Shown in pieces: positions 8,240 through 17,025 of a stretch of 64,000 bases of DNA. Numbering within the stretch: position 1 is the stretch's first letter; each line of letters opens with the position of its first letter. This DNA comes from Variovorax sp. JS1663. GTDB taxonomy: Bacteria > Pseudomonadota > Gammaproteobacteria > Burkholderiales > Burkholderiaceae_C. The notes below the pieces were generated by a model, which saw only the letters and a program-made list of their open reading frames with translations, ran no database searches and was not told the origin of the DNA. The position numbers and the translations under genes were made by a program. The DNA lies in contig NZ_LYMK01000034.1 in NCBI RefSeq assembly GCF_002157355.1, positions 18,183 through 82,182 of the forward strand, given 5' to 3'.

Positions 8240-9319
8240 TTGGATCGGATCGTCGTTCTCTTGCCTGTTCGACATGGCAGAAAGACACCAGTGAGCCTTC
8301 ATTTCCAAGACCTGATCACTGGGGCCCTATGGCCCTGGACGATCCAATTCTTCGACGCCGCGGGTGGCGCGGCACCCGCCAACCCACTGCGCGAGCCGCA
8401 TGAACTTGGAGGCGGAAGCTTTTTCGAAGACAGTCTTTCGCACGAAGGGTATTCGATGCGCTACAAGCTCTACCTTCCGCCGACCCAGGCACTGGCGAAC
8501 GCGCGCGCAGCCCGGCCGATGGTCGTGATGTTGCACGGCGCTATGCAGGGCGCGGCCGACTTCGCGGCGGGTACCGGCATGAACGCCCTCGCTCGCGAGC
8601 TCGGTATCGTCGTTCTCTACCCGGAACAGTCCCAGCACGCAAACGCGCAAAGGTGCTGGAACTGGTTCGATCCCGGGCATCAGGCGCGCGGGCACGGCGA
8701 ACCGGCGGTGCTGGCGGCATTGACACGCTCGATCGCAACCGAGCATCACGTAGACCCTGAGCGGGTGTACGTGGCAGGTCTGTCGGCTGGCGGCGCCATG
8801 GCAGACATCGTTGGAAACTGCTACCCCGATGTATTCGCCGGCGTGGGCGTCCACTCAGGATTGCCGACGGGCGCGGCGACGGACTTCATGACGGCCCTGT
8901 CGGCGATGCGCAGCGGCAGCGTCGTGGCGGCAGGGGGGTCGACAGTCAGAGCCTCCAGACCACCGACCATTGTCTTTCACGGAGATGCGGATCCGACCGT
9001 GCACGCGAGCAACGGCAAGGCGCTCGTCGATGCGGTTCTCTGCGCGAATCGAGCAGCGACCGGGACCGCACCCACGGCACGGATCGTCGAAGGGTGCTCG
9101 AACGAGGGGCAGCGCTATACCCGTACGATCTATTCGGATGTCGGAGGGCGGTGCATGGCGGAGCATTGGCTGCTGCGAGGGGCGCGGCACGCGTGGTCGG
9201 GCGGAAGTCCGCGCGGGAGCTATACGAACCCCGCCGGTGTCGACGCGAGCACAGAGATGCTGAGGTTCTTCCTGGCCCAGCCGCGGCGCGAAGGCGAAGA
9301 CAACGGAGCAACGACATGA
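8240..9319 (+). CDS. PHB depolymerase / feruloyl-esterase family alpha/beta hydrolase
   Basis: The protein (up to 359 residues) belongs to the LpqC-type esterase group. It has an oxyanion region MVVMLHGAMQGAADFAAGTG, the serine nucleophile elbow VYVAGLSAGGAMAD, the acid FHGDADPTVH and a C-terminal histidine in GARHAWSGGSPRGSYTNP. Enzymes of this family cleave poly-3-hydroxybutyrate or phenolic esters. No signal peptide is evident, which argues for intracellular PHB or a small ester. The start is uncertain: TTG at 8240 has GGGAGG abutting it with no spacing, and GTG at 8291 is an alternative. The last codons overlap the ATG of the glycosyltransferase (ATGA), so the two are translationally coupled. 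Confidence 0.82.
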   Translation: MDRIVVLLPVRHGRKTPVSLHFQDLITGALWPWTIQFFDAAGGAAPANPLREPHELGGGSFFEDSLSHEGYSMRYKLYLPPTQALANARAARPMVVMLHGAMQGAADFAAGTGMNALARELGIVVLYPEQSQHANAQRCWNWFDPGHQARGHGEPAVLAALTRSIATEHHVDPERVYVAGLSAGGAMADIVGNCYPDVFAGVGVHSGLPTGAATDFMTALSAMRSGSVVAAGGSTVRASRPPTIVFHGDADPTVHASNGKALVDAVLCANRAATGTAPTARIVEGCSNEGQRYTRTIYSDVGGRCMAEHWLLRGARHAWSGGSPRGSYTNPAGVDASTEMLRFFLAQPRREGEDNGATT

Positions 9320-10374
9320 GGATTGCACAGGTGGCGCCACTGTTCGAGGCGGTGCCACCGAAACTGTATGGCGGTACGGAGCGGGTGGTAGCGCATCTCA
9401 CGGATGCGCTGGTCGACCAGGGCCACGAGGTCACGCTGTTCGCCGCCGGCGAGACGCAGACCAAGGCGAGGTTGGTCGCGACCCGCGCCCGCCCGCTGCG
9501 CCTGGACAGCGGCCGCCTGAACTCGGACCTGGCCAGCCACCTCGCCATGATGCACGAGGTGAGGCGGCGCGCCGACGAATTCGACGTCATCCACTTTCAT
9601 GTCGACCTGATCCACTTTCCCTTTTTCGAGAGCATGCCGGAACGCACGCTCACGACGCTGCATGGTCGGCTCGACATCGACGACTTGCGCGGCGCCTATG
9701 CCCGCTGGCCCTCGTACCCCCTGGTGTCCATCTCGCGCAGCCAGCGTGCACCGCTGCCGGATGCCAACTGGTACGCCACTGTTCAACACGGCGTACTCCC
9801 CGATCACTACCAGTTCAACCCGCGGTCTCAAGGAGGCTACCTTGCCTTCCTGGGACGTATCTCGCCGGAGAAGCGACCTGATCGCGCGATCGAGATCGCG
9901 AAGGCGGCGGGTGTGCCTCTGAAGATCGCGGCCAAGGTGGATGCGGCGGATCGCGTCTACTTCGACGTTTGCATCCGGCCCCTGCTGGACCATCCGCTGA
10001 TCGACTTCGTCGGCGAGATCGGCGATTCCGAGAAGAGCGCCTTCCTGGGCGGCGCGCGGGCGCTGCTGTTTCCAATTGACTGGCCCGAGCCATTTGGCCT
10101 GGTGATGATCGAGGCCATGGCGTGCGGCACACCCGTCATCGCCTGGCGCTGCGGTTCGGTCCCGGAGGTGGTGCAGCACGGCATTTCGGGCCTCATCGTC
10201 GACGACATGGCTGAAGCCCTGAAGGCCGTACACGGCATCGCAGAGCTGTCGCGCGCACGCGTTCGACGCGCGTTCGACGAGCGCTTCACCGCGCAGGCGA
10301 TGGCGAAACGCTATGCCCGCCTCTATTGGCAACTCGTTCGCGACCGCCGCCTGGAAAAAAGCGAAGTGGCATGA
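9316..10374 (+). CDS. Glycosyltransferase family 4 protein
   Basis: The 352-residue product has a GT-B fold. The N-terminal donor-loop segment AQVAPLFEAVPPKLYGGTERVV is followed by HEVTLFAAGE. The C-terminal half has YLAFLGRISPEKRPDRAIEIAK and the retaining-GT E-x7-E region FGLVMIEAMACGTPVIAW with VPEVVQHGISGLIVDD. It would transfer a sugar from a nucleotide donor in the cytoplasm. Start and stop both overlap neighbours through ATGA, placing it in a tight operon with the esterase and the debranching-type enzyme. A carbohydrate role for the whole operon (oligosaccharide or glycogen-like metabolism) is plausible but not shown. Confidence 0.9.
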   Translation: MRIAQVAPLFEAVPPKLYGGTERVVAHLTDALVDQGHEVTLFAAGETQTKARLVATRARPLRLDSGRLNSDLASHLAMMHEVRRRADEFDVIHFHVDLIHFPFFESMPERTLTTLHGRLDIDDLRGAYARWPSYPLVSISRSQRAPLPDANWYATVQHGVLPDHYQFNPRSQGGYLAFLGRISPEKRPDRAIEIAKAAGVPLKIAAKVDAADRVYFDVCIRPLLDHPLIDFVGEIGDSEKSAFLGGARALLFPIDWPEPFGLVMIEAMACGTPVIAWRCGSVPEVVQHGISGLIVDDMAEALKAVHGIAELSRARVRRAFDERFTAQAMAKRYARLYWQLVRDRRLEKSEVA

Positions 10375-12533
10375 ACACGCTCCATCCGCAGGGCGTGCCG
10401 CATCCTCCGCCCGACCCGGCGAACGCATCGGTGCCCCGCACGCCCGATCATCTCTACGTCCTGAAGGACGGCGACAGCTTCGTGGTCGCCGACACGTATG
10501 GCGACATCTCCGGTTCGGGCGATGGCTTCTTTCAGGAAGATACGCGTCTGCTCTCTAGCTTCTCCCTGCTGCTGGGCGGCGAAAGGCCGACGCTGCTGTC
10601 CAGCGCAGTCAGTCGCGACAACGTGTTCTTCACCGCACATGCCACCAACAGGCCGCTGCCCCCGCTCGGTGACGAATCCTTGCCGCAGGGCGTCGTGCAC
10701 ATCGAGCGGCGACGCCTCCTATGGGACGGGCTGCTGCGCGAAAGCATCGCCTTGAGAAACTACGGCATGGCGGCCACGCGGCTGCAGCTGACCTTGGCCT
10801 ACGGTGCGGATTTCAGCGACACCTTCGAGGTGCGCGGGGAGCGCCGTTCCCGGCGGGGCGAATTCCTGCCTTGCACGGTGCACGGCAAGGGGATCGAGTT
10901 CGGATACCGAGGGCTGGATGGGGTGGAGCGGCGGACCCGCCTGATGTTCTCGATGCCGCCCTCGTCCATCGACGAGAGGCGCTCCCGTTTCGACCTTGTG
11001 CTGAACGGCCGTGAGGATGTGGTCCTGTATGTGGACATCGGACCTGCCGCGATGGCGCCGACGCGCGCGCAGTTCCGGGCCGCGGGCGCGGCCGCGCGGC
11101 GCAGCATGCGCACGCGTCGTCGCAGCGGTGCGCGCGTGCGGACGCCCGCCCGGCAGTTCCAGGCCTGGCTGGATCGTTCGGATGCGGATCTCGCGCTGCT
11201 GACCACCGCCCTGCCGACGGGGCCTTATCCCTATGCGGGCATCCCCTGGTTCTCCACGCCCTTCGGCCGCGACGCCATCATCACGGCGCTGCAGACCCTG
11301 TGGCTCAAGCCATCCCTGGCGCGTGGCGTGCTGGCCTACCTGGCTGCTCATCAGTCTCGGGAAACGTCGGCCTTCCACGATGCCGAGCCCGGCAAGATCA
11401 TGCACGAACAGCGCAAGGGCGAGATGACGGCGATGGGTGAACTGCCCTTCGGCCGCTACTACGGCGGAGTGGATTCGACGCCGCTGTTCGTCATGTTGGC
11501 GGCTGCCTATGCCCGGCGTACCGCGGACCGGTCCTTCATCATGACGCTGTGGCCTGCATTGGTGGCAGCCTCCGCCTGGATTCTGGCCAATGCGGTTCGG
11601 CACGGCGGATTTCTGTCTTACGCGCGTGCGCAGGCTTCCGGCCTGGCCAATCAGGGCTGGAAGGACAGCCACGATTCCATCTTCCACGAAGACGGCCGCA
11701 CGCCCGAAGGGCCCATCGCGCTGGTCGAAGTTCAGGGCTACGCAGTGGCCGCGCTGCAAGGGATGGCGCTGCTGGCGAAGTGGCTGGGGCACGACTCGGA
11801 AGTCGCGCCCTACGCGGAGGCCGCCGAGGCCTGGAGAGCGCGGGTGGAGGCCCGCTTCTGGCAGGAAGACATGCAGTTCTACGCCCTGGCGCTGGACGGT
11901 GTCGGTGCGCCGTGTCGCGTCTATGCCTCCAACCCCGGGCACTTGCTGTACGCGGGACTGCCGAACGAAGAGCGCGGGCGGGCTGTCGCGCGCCAACTGC
12001 TGGCTGCCGGCCTCGAATCGGGGTGGGGACTGCGCACGCTCTCATCCAATGCCATCCGCTACAACCCCATGTCGTACCACAACGGGTCGGTCTGGCCTCA
12101 CGATCTGGCGTTGTGCGCTGCCGGCATGGCGCGCTACGGCGAGCGGGACAGCACGGCGCGATTGACAAGCGAGATGTTCGAATGCGCAAGCTTGATGGGC
12201 ATGCGTCTGCCCGAACTGTTTTGCGGTTTCGAAAGGGTGACCGGTGAGGCGCCGGTCTCCTATCCGGTGGCGTGCCTGCCTCAGGCCTGGGCCGCCGGGT
12301 CGGTGTTCATGCTGCTGCAAAGCTGCCTGGGCATCGACATAGACGCCATGCGTGGATGCATCGTGGTTGAGCAACCGGTTCTGCCCGCCGAGATCGATGA
12401 GCTCGTGCTGCTCGACTTGCGCTTGCCCCAGGGCGCCATCGACCTCAGTTTGCGTCGCAGAGGCGGCAGCGTTCAGGCGACCGTGTCGCGCCAGTCAGGG
12501 GCTGACGACCTGCAGATCGATCTGCGCTTGTGA
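10371..12533 (+). CDS. Amylo-alpha-1,6-glucosidase / glycogen debranching-type enzyme
   Basis: The 720-residue protein starts at an ATGA overlap with the glycosyltransferase. Residues about 30-290 are the N-terminal glycogen-debranching beta-sandwich (DSFVVADTYGDISGSGDGFF, EDTRLLSSFSLLLGG). Residues about 300-700 form an (alpha/alpha)6 toroid resembling GH63/GH133 glucosidases, with YPYAGIPWFSTPFGRDAIIT, NQGWKDSHDSIFHEDG and NPMSYHNGSVWPHD. In relatives the acids of these GRDA, KDS and WPHD segments surround the active site. It should hydrolyse alpha-1,6 or related glucosidic bonds in the cytoplasm. The exact substrate is unknown; a sucrose- or mannosyl-type specificity cannot be excluded. 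Confidence 0.87.
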   Translation: MNTLHPQGVPHPPPDPANASVPRTPDHLYVLKDGDSFVVADTYGDISGSGDGFFQEDTRLLSSFSLLLGGERPTLLSSAVSRDNVFFTAHATNRPLPPLGDESLPQGVVHIERRRLLWDGLLRESIALRNYGMAATRLQLTLAYGADFSDTFEVRGERRSRRGEFLPCTVHGKGIEFGYRGLDGVERRTRLMFSMPPSSIDERRSRFDLVLNGREDVVLYVDIGPAAMAPTRAQFRAAGAAARRSMRTRRRSGARVRTPARQFQAWLDRSDADLALLTTALPTGPYPYAGIPWFSTPFGRDAIITALQTLWLKPSLARGVLAYLAAHQSRETSAFHDAEPGKIMHEQRKGEMTAMGELPFGRYYGGVDSTPLFVMLAAAYARRTADRSFIMTLWPALVAASAWILANAVRHGGFLSYARAQASGLANQGWKDSHDSIFHEDGRTPEGPIALVEVQGYAVAALQGMALLAKWLGHDSEVAPYAEAAEAWRARVEARFWQEDMQFYALALDGVGAPCRVYASNPGHLLYAGLPNEERGRAVARQLLAAGLESGWGLRTLSSNAIRYNPMSYHNGSVWPHDLALCAAGMARYGERDSTARLTSEMFECASLMGMRLPELFCGFERVTGEAPVSYPVACLPQAWAAGSVFMLLQSCLGIDIDAMRGCIVVEQPVLPAEIDELVLLDLRLPQGAIDLSLRRRGGSVQATVSRQSGADDLQIDLRL

Positions 12534-12539
12534 ATGGGT

Positions 12540-12640
12540 CGAGGCCGACGCCCGATGATGGATGAACGGGATCAACAGGACCGGTGCGCCGGCTGCGATG
12601 AACACCGATTGCCAGCCGTAGGTTCGAAGCGATTGAACTT
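12540..12640 (-). pseudogene. Fragment of an MFS transporter
   Basis: On the minus strand, roughly 12630 down to 12545 reads in frame YGWQSVFIAAGAPVLL, then IPFIHH. This is characteristic of the transmembrane segment 'YGWxSVFxxGGxxPLLL' found in the middle of aromatic-acid/H+ symporter-type MFS proteins. Neither a start nor the rest of the roughly 430-residue protein is present: upstream the frame degenerates, and downstream it runs into the antiparallel debranching-enzyme gene. It is best read as a remnant of a deleted transporter gene. The match is short and made by eye. Confidence 0.5.
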
Positions 12641-12689
12641 GGCCTCGTCGGCCAGTATGTCGCGGCGCGTGAGAACCTCCGGGTGGCGC

Positions 12690-13031
12690 CTATTGCCGGG
12701 CGTGCTTCCGCATGTACGCGACGATCGAGTCCATCTCCTGTTCGGTCGGCGTGTTGACACTCCGCCAGCGGCTGTCCATCTGGATGTGCATGCGCTGGGC
12801 CACGCTCGACCATTCCTTGGCGGTATGCAGTATCGGCGTCGGCGCTGCGTGGCACTGAGCGCAATAGGTCGAGACCAGCTTCGCGCCTGCGGACCTGGCG
12901 TCCGGCAAGGGCTTCGAGACCGCATCCGGCGCAGCGTTGAACGGGTCCAACGGTAGCGCCTGGTCTTGAGCGAAAGCGCTGGTGAGAACCGCGAGCAATG
13001 CAGCGAGCACCGTTCTTTGCAAAATGGTCAT
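12690..13031 (-). CDS. Small periplasmic monoheme c-type cytochrome
   Basis: The ATG at 13031 is preceded by GAAGGAG at ideal spacing and gives 113 residues. A signal peptide (MTILQRTVLAALLAVLTSAFA) targets it to the periplasm. One heme-binding CxxCH motif is present (STYCAQCHAAPTP, near residue 60). Two methionines lie downstream, in QRMHIQMDSRWR and in the C-terminal segment EMDSIVAYMRKHARQ; either could be the sixth heme ligand. It probably carries electrons for a dehydrogenase or oxidase whose gene is not visible; the surrounding genes are remnants. The small size and single heme resemble the c-type cytochromes that accompany sulfite or alcohol dehydrogenases, but this is only a hint. Confidence 0.8.
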   Translation of the reverse strand: MTILQRTVLAALLAVLTSAFAQDQALPLDPFNAAPDAVSKPLPDARSAGAKLVSTYCAQCHAAPTPILHTAKEWSSVAQRMHIQMDSRWRSVNTPTEQEMDSIVAYMRKHARQ

Positions 13032-13079
13032 GGCAGTCACTCCTTCGGCTGGCCAGTGCTTGCACACTTGATGACTCGT

Positions 13080-13451
13080 CTATGTCGCGTGCCGCGCGCC
13101 CATGGCGTCCGAGGCCCTCCGAAGCTGATTGCAGCGCTCCCGAGCAGCTTGAAGGACCGATTCCACGGACCATGGGGGCGGAGCAGTCGCGGCACCATCC
13201 ATCGCCTGGCACAACGTCTCGTCCAGGACGGGTATCAGCCCACCCACGAGCCTTGCTTCCACCGCCCGCACCACGGCGACATGCAAGGCGGTCGGCAGCG
13301 CACGTCCGTTCAGAAAATCGCGGACGAGAGATTCGGCGGCAAAGAGGGAGAGAGACATGGCATGGCCCGGTGTATACGGACTCAGCGTATCGCGGAAGAA
13401 CTCGACGGTCTGTGCGATGTCGTACACACGCCGGCTTCGCGACGCCACCAT
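13080..13451 (-). CDS. Hypothetical protein, possibly a remnant
   Basis: I do not recognise this 123-residue frame. The codons have G or C in most third positions, as in real genes of this genome. The sequence is mildly helical (SLSLFAAESLVRDFLNG, TALHVAVVRAVEARLVGG, WSVESVLQAARERCNQLRR). The start is uncertain (ATG at 13451, GTG at 13427 or ATG at 13358), and none has a good ribosome site. Its 5' end abuts or overlaps the decayed C-terminus of the thiolase remnant on the same strand. It may therefore be a downstream gene of the old operon that is intact, or itself truncated. Confidence 0.35.
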   Translation of the reverse strand: MVASRSRRVYDIAQTVEFFRDTLSPYTPGHAMSLSLFAAESLVRDFLNGRALPTALHVAVVRAVEARLVGGLIPVLDETLCQAMDGAATAPPPWSVESVLQAARERCNQLRRASDAMGARHAT

Positions 13452-13731
13452 GCTTGACGGCGTCCGAACCCACCGCGATCGGGTGCGCCAACGCACAGAC
13501 CGGCATATGTATTCCGACTACCCTGGCCTGGCGCCCGCGAGCGACGACCCAGGATCTGACCACCGAACTCCAACCCACGCGCCACCGCAATGGCTTGCGC
13601 GGCAAACGCCTCGTTGCTTTCGATCACATCCATCTGGTCGAGCCACATGCCGCACTCTCGGCCAAACCACCACCGAAGGTGCCGATCGCCGAGCGGGCCG
13701 CGCCCAAGATCACGACGTCACGTTGGGTCAT
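13450..13731 (-). pseudogene. Thiolase (acetyl-CoA acetyltransferase) remnant with large internal deletion
   Basis: From the ATG at 13731 the frame reads DVVILGAARSAIGTFGG, the classic thiolase N-terminus. After about 25 codons it passes, near 13650, into a second frame reading DQMDVIESNEAFAAQAIAV, the family's C-terminal 'NEAFAAQ' motif. A third frame then gives PVCALAHPIAVGSD, corresponding to the 'GGAIALGHPIGASG' active-site loop. Intact thiolases are about 390 residues, so more than 250 residues are missing, including the catalytic cysteine region, and at least two frame changes follow. A frame ending in KVMQHIYQSERRND overlaps the start from upstream and looks like the tail of a former neighbouring gene. 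Confidence 0.8.
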
Positions 13732-13873
13732 TTCGTCTCTCACTTTGGTAGATGTGCTGCATCACCTTGTAGATCCCTGCGTCGGACTTGTCGGTGCGCC
13801 AGGGCACCGATAGGATGGATGGTGCGATGCCGCACAGACCGGTTCGCTGCTCTGAAACTACAACCCGTTCGAC

Positions 13874-14656
13874 ATGACTGCGCGTTGGGTAAACTTCCTG
13901 TACGGGCTGGTCGGGAGGCGACGCACCCAGGCGGCCAATCGCCGCTTGGGCTGCGTGCTCGCCGTCGTTGCGGGTGCCATCAACGCCGGCGGATTTCTCG
14001 CCGTGCACCGCTACACCTCCCACATGACAGGGATAGTGTCATCGGTCGCCGACAACTTCGCCATCGGCAGCGTGGCACTGGGGCTCGCAGGCCTGGTGGC
14101 GCTTGCGACATTCGTGAGCGGGGCGGCCTGCACGGCGCTCCTGATCAACTGGGCACGCCGCCAAGGGCTGCACAGCAAGTATGCGCTGGCCCTGATGGTC
14201 GAAGCGGCGCTGCTGCTGCTGTTCGGCTTGGCGGGCGGAAATCTCGCGTCCTTCGCCCATCTGATGGTGCCCTCCACGGTACTGCTGCTGTGCTTCATCA
14301 TGGGCTTGCAGAACGCGATCATCACCAAGATCTCCGACGCCGAGATTCGAACCACGCACATGACAGGCATCGCCACGGACATCGGCATCGAGCTGGGCCG
14401 GCTGGTCTACTGGAACCGCAACGCGACGGCCAACAGCGTGCACTTCGTCAAAGCCAACCGGGACAAGCTCTTCATTCATTGCGCCATCCTGACGTCGTTC
14501 TTCGCGGGGGGTGTCGTCGGCGCGATGGCATTCAAGGCTGTGGGTTTCGCGGCGACCATTCCGATCGCCTGCACCTTGGCCATGCTGGCGTTGCCGCCGA
14601 TCCTGGCTGACCTCCGCATGCGTCGCTTCGGCCATCGGTCCGCGCACGGACGATAA
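13874..14656 (+). CDS. DUF1275 (YoaK-type) membrane protein
   Basis: This 260-residue protein has six predicted membrane segments, including CVLAVVAGAINAGGFLAV, LGLAGLVALATFVSGAAC, ALMVEAALLLLFGLAG and TVLLLCFIMGLQNAII. The family hallmarks are present: 'AGxxNAxGFL' at about residue 33, 'SHMTGIVS' at about 50 and 'TTHMTGIATDIG' near 160. It is a small inner-membrane protein of unknown function. It diverges from the decayed thiolase locus and seems intact, with a normal start after a short AT-containing gap. No operon partner is obvious; the next small ORF begins 120 bases downstream. Confidence 0.88.
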   Translation: MTARWVNFLYGLVGRRRTQAANRRLGCVLAVVAGAINAGGFLAVHRYTSHMTGIVSSVADNFAIGSVALGLAGLVALATFVSGAACTALLINWARRQGLHSKYALALMVEAALLLLFGLAGGNLASFAHLMVPSTVLLLCFIMGLQNAIITKISDAEIRTTHMTGIATDIGIELGRLVYWNRNATANSVHFVKANRDKLFIHCAILTSFFAGGVVGAMAFKAVGFAATIPIACTLAMLALPPILADLRMRRFGHRSAHGR

Positions 14657-14776
14657 AGAGCGCTCACAAGTGGCAGCAAGATGGCACCGGCCGATGCCAT
14701 ATGCAGCCCTAAGCGCGACGCCGAACAGACGGTATGCACGCAAAGGCCGACAGTGTGCGAACGCGCGTGCATCGCG

Positions 14777-15007
14777 ATGACGAATACCAGCATCCCTCTT
14801 ATGGCCAATACGAGCTTCGAGCACCATGGGCATCAAGTCGAGATCAAGGCCTGGCAGGCGGAAAACCGCTGGGCGTGGTCGTTCCAGATCGATGACCGAA
14901 TGCCGGTAGAGAACGTTCAGACCGGCGCGCGCTCGGAGGACCAGGCGCTTGCCGAGGCGAGGCACGAAGCCATCGCGGCGATCAAGGCGCTGCACGAGGA
15001 GCCGTAG
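14777..15007 (+). CDS. Small hypothetical protein
   Basis: This is a 76-residue protein not recognised by family name. It reads HGHQVEIKAWQAENRWAW, then FQIDDRMPVENV and EDQALAEARHEAIAAIKAL. Small acidic proteins with this beta-strand then helix layout are frequent hypothetical proteins in Burkholderiales. Codon use is normal. The start is the ATG at 14777 or that at 14801; neither has a strong ribosome site. The mixed charge and lack of a signal peptide suggest a cytoplasmic protein. Confidence 0.5.
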   Translation: MTNTSIPLMANTSFEHHGHQVEIKAWQAENRWAWSFQIDDRMPVENVQTGARSEDQALAEARHEAIAAIKALHEEP

Positions 15008-15113
15008 CCCGGTAGAGTGGCCCGCGGACGAGAAGCTTGGGCTCGGCGCGTCTTCGAATCCCAAGGCCCCGAATGCGGCAGTCAGTGCTCTGCAACGATG
15101 CGCGGGGACGCGA

Positions 15114-15960
15114 TCACCGCGCTGCGAACTCATAGTCGATGTCCGTGATGCGCCCCTGAAAGTACGGCGCCGGCCCAGTCGGCAATTCCCATTCGACTTC
15201 GCCCCGTACTGGAACGCGCATGCCGGCCCGCAGCTCGTAGCCGGCGATACGGCAGCCACGGCGCCGACTCGGTCGCCGATCACGGAGGGGACGCGGCCCA
15301 CGCCGCCGCGATCAAGCAGTCCGTCCCGAATCTGAACTCCAGCGCGACCGTGGTCGCCCCATCGCAGAGAGTCGCTCGCGCGGACGCGTCGTCGATGCCT
15401 TCCCATCGCACGCCCTGGCTGGGCAGCAGTGCGGTCGGATACCACGCCGCTTCGGCGAGGTAGCGCATCAACTCGCCGCGTGCCGATGCCGCGATGTCAC
15501 GCATGTCCGCCACGGTCACGAGTCCGAGCACTGCGGCGCGCAAGGATCCGGCGCCAAGAGCATAGGCGTCTCGAACCCAGACATCGGCGCCCGGTGCCAT
15601 CCTGATCCGCGCGTCCCAGTCGAAGCCAGGAGGGTGCATCGTCGCGAATTGGGTCGCGCTGAAGGGCCGCCAGGCATCCTTCTTCTCGTGCTGCCGAAAT
15701 TGCCCTTTCTGCGAGAACCGAACGCTGGTGACCATGGCCTGGCCGTCCTGCAACGCGGCTTCAAAGTAGCGCCTCACGGGCGGCGGAAGCGATTCGACTT
15801 CGCGAGCGTCGTAGGTCTTCACGGACGAGGGCAGGCAAGCGGTCCGCATCGCCGCGCGAAGGGCGGTGCCCTGCCGCCGCCACCGCCACCGGCCCAGTGC
15901 CACCGCGCCGGCCGCGGCCGAGACCACCCCTGCGACCAGGACGTAGCGCGACCTCATCAT
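15114..15960 (-). pseudogene. DUF6544-family protein gene broken by frameshifts
   Basis: The first part, from the tandem ATGs at 15960, reads a membrane-anchored protein (MRSRYVLVAGVVSAAAGAVA). It continues with PPVRRYFEAALQDGQAMV, MHPPGFDWDARIRMAPGADV and WYPTALLPSQGVRWEGIDD, the pattern of the DUF6544 family. The frame stops at about 15280 after FRFGTDCLIAAAWAASPP. The family's C-terminus is still there in a different frame downstream, VPVRGEVEWELPTGPAPYF then GRITDIDYEFAAR, ending at 15114. A piece reading PWLPYR in the original frame lies between them, past the stop. At least two small indels therefore separate the parts. Either the gene is newly broken or the assembly has errors here. 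It follows the nitroreductase remnant by 4 bases, as in one operon. Confidence 0.72.
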
Positions 15961-15964
15961 CGGC

Positions 15965-17025
15965 TCACGCCTGTACCAACTGGGCGTCCACGCCCCTGCG
16001 CGGCGCGGGACCGACGGGCGGTGCAAAGCCGGCACGTGCCCACATCTGCACCGTAAGGTTCGATTGCGACGCATCCAGCAGGCTTCGAACCTCCGCATGG
16101 GGCTTCGCCTGCTCCGGATACTCCTGCAAAGCCTGCTGCAGCGGCTGCAGTGCGATGCCGACGGCCGTGGCAGTGAGTTGCACCCGGGCGTAGGCTCGGC
16201 CAGCGTTGACCTGGGTTGATCGGTCATTGCCATCGGTCACCATCCAGAGAAAGCCTGGCGTTGAATCGAGTCTGGCGTCGAAATCCTTGATCTGGCTCGT
16301 GGTGACGTAGTCATCCGGCGCCGGCGGCCTGCTGCGGTCGAACAGCCCGGCCTGGTTCATCAACACGGGGATTCGATCGAGCACGAACAAGCCATCACGG
16401 TGCCGTCCGATCTCCGCGGCCCCCACGCGCAGCACCCTGTACGACTCCATGATCGTTCGCGGCGTGGTCAGTTCGATGTGCCACGCCTCGGCAGCAATGG
16501 CGCGGTGGCGCCGGAGCGCATCGGGCTGATCGAGGCCCGCGAATCCGAACCGCAAGGAATTCGGCTTCACGCTCTCCATCATCGTCTGCCAGGCATGCGG
16601 CGGCACCGGGCGGGCCAGTTCATAGGCGCTGCGGTTGGTGCGACGATTCAGGATCTGCGCGAACAGTGGGTCCCTGGATACCGTGGGGTCGGCTGACAGG
16701 CGGATGCGCGCGACCGGAACGTGCCGTGGCTCATCATGATCTGCCGCGAGAACGGGTCGGTTTCGGGCAGCAGGCGAGTGAGATCGCAGCGCAGCAGGAT
16801 CTCGCCCGGCGTGCGCAAATCCACCAGCCACGATTGCAGGTTGTGCGAATGGGGTGCCAGGATCGCATAACCAAGAATCCAGCGGCGAGCGTCAGGTTCG
16901 GCGCCGGGCCCTTTCCACGCGGCGACGGCATCCCCGGGCATCTGCTGGCTGCAGGCGGTGCCGGTTGCGGCGACCAGTGCGATGCTGCCTCCCGAGGTCA
17001 GGCGAATGAAGTCTCGTCGATCCAT
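15965..17025 (-). pseudogene. Nitroreductase-family protein with internal frameshifting deletion
   Basis: The start at 17025 gives MDRRDFIRLTSGGSIALVA, a twin-arginine-like leader ending in a cysteine (ATGTACS). It is followed by a nitroreductase N-terminus (LAPHSHNLQSWLVDL, RQIMMSHGTF). At about 16715 the homologous sequence moves to another frame and reads VPVARIRLSADP, then DPLFAQILNRRTNRSAYE and the rest of the protein to the stop at 15965. Compared with relatives, where roughly 35 residues separate 'SHGTF' and 'PVARI', this segment is missing together with the frame. The protein cannot be made intact. The family binds FMN and reduces nitro compounds or quinones. Confidence 0.75.
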
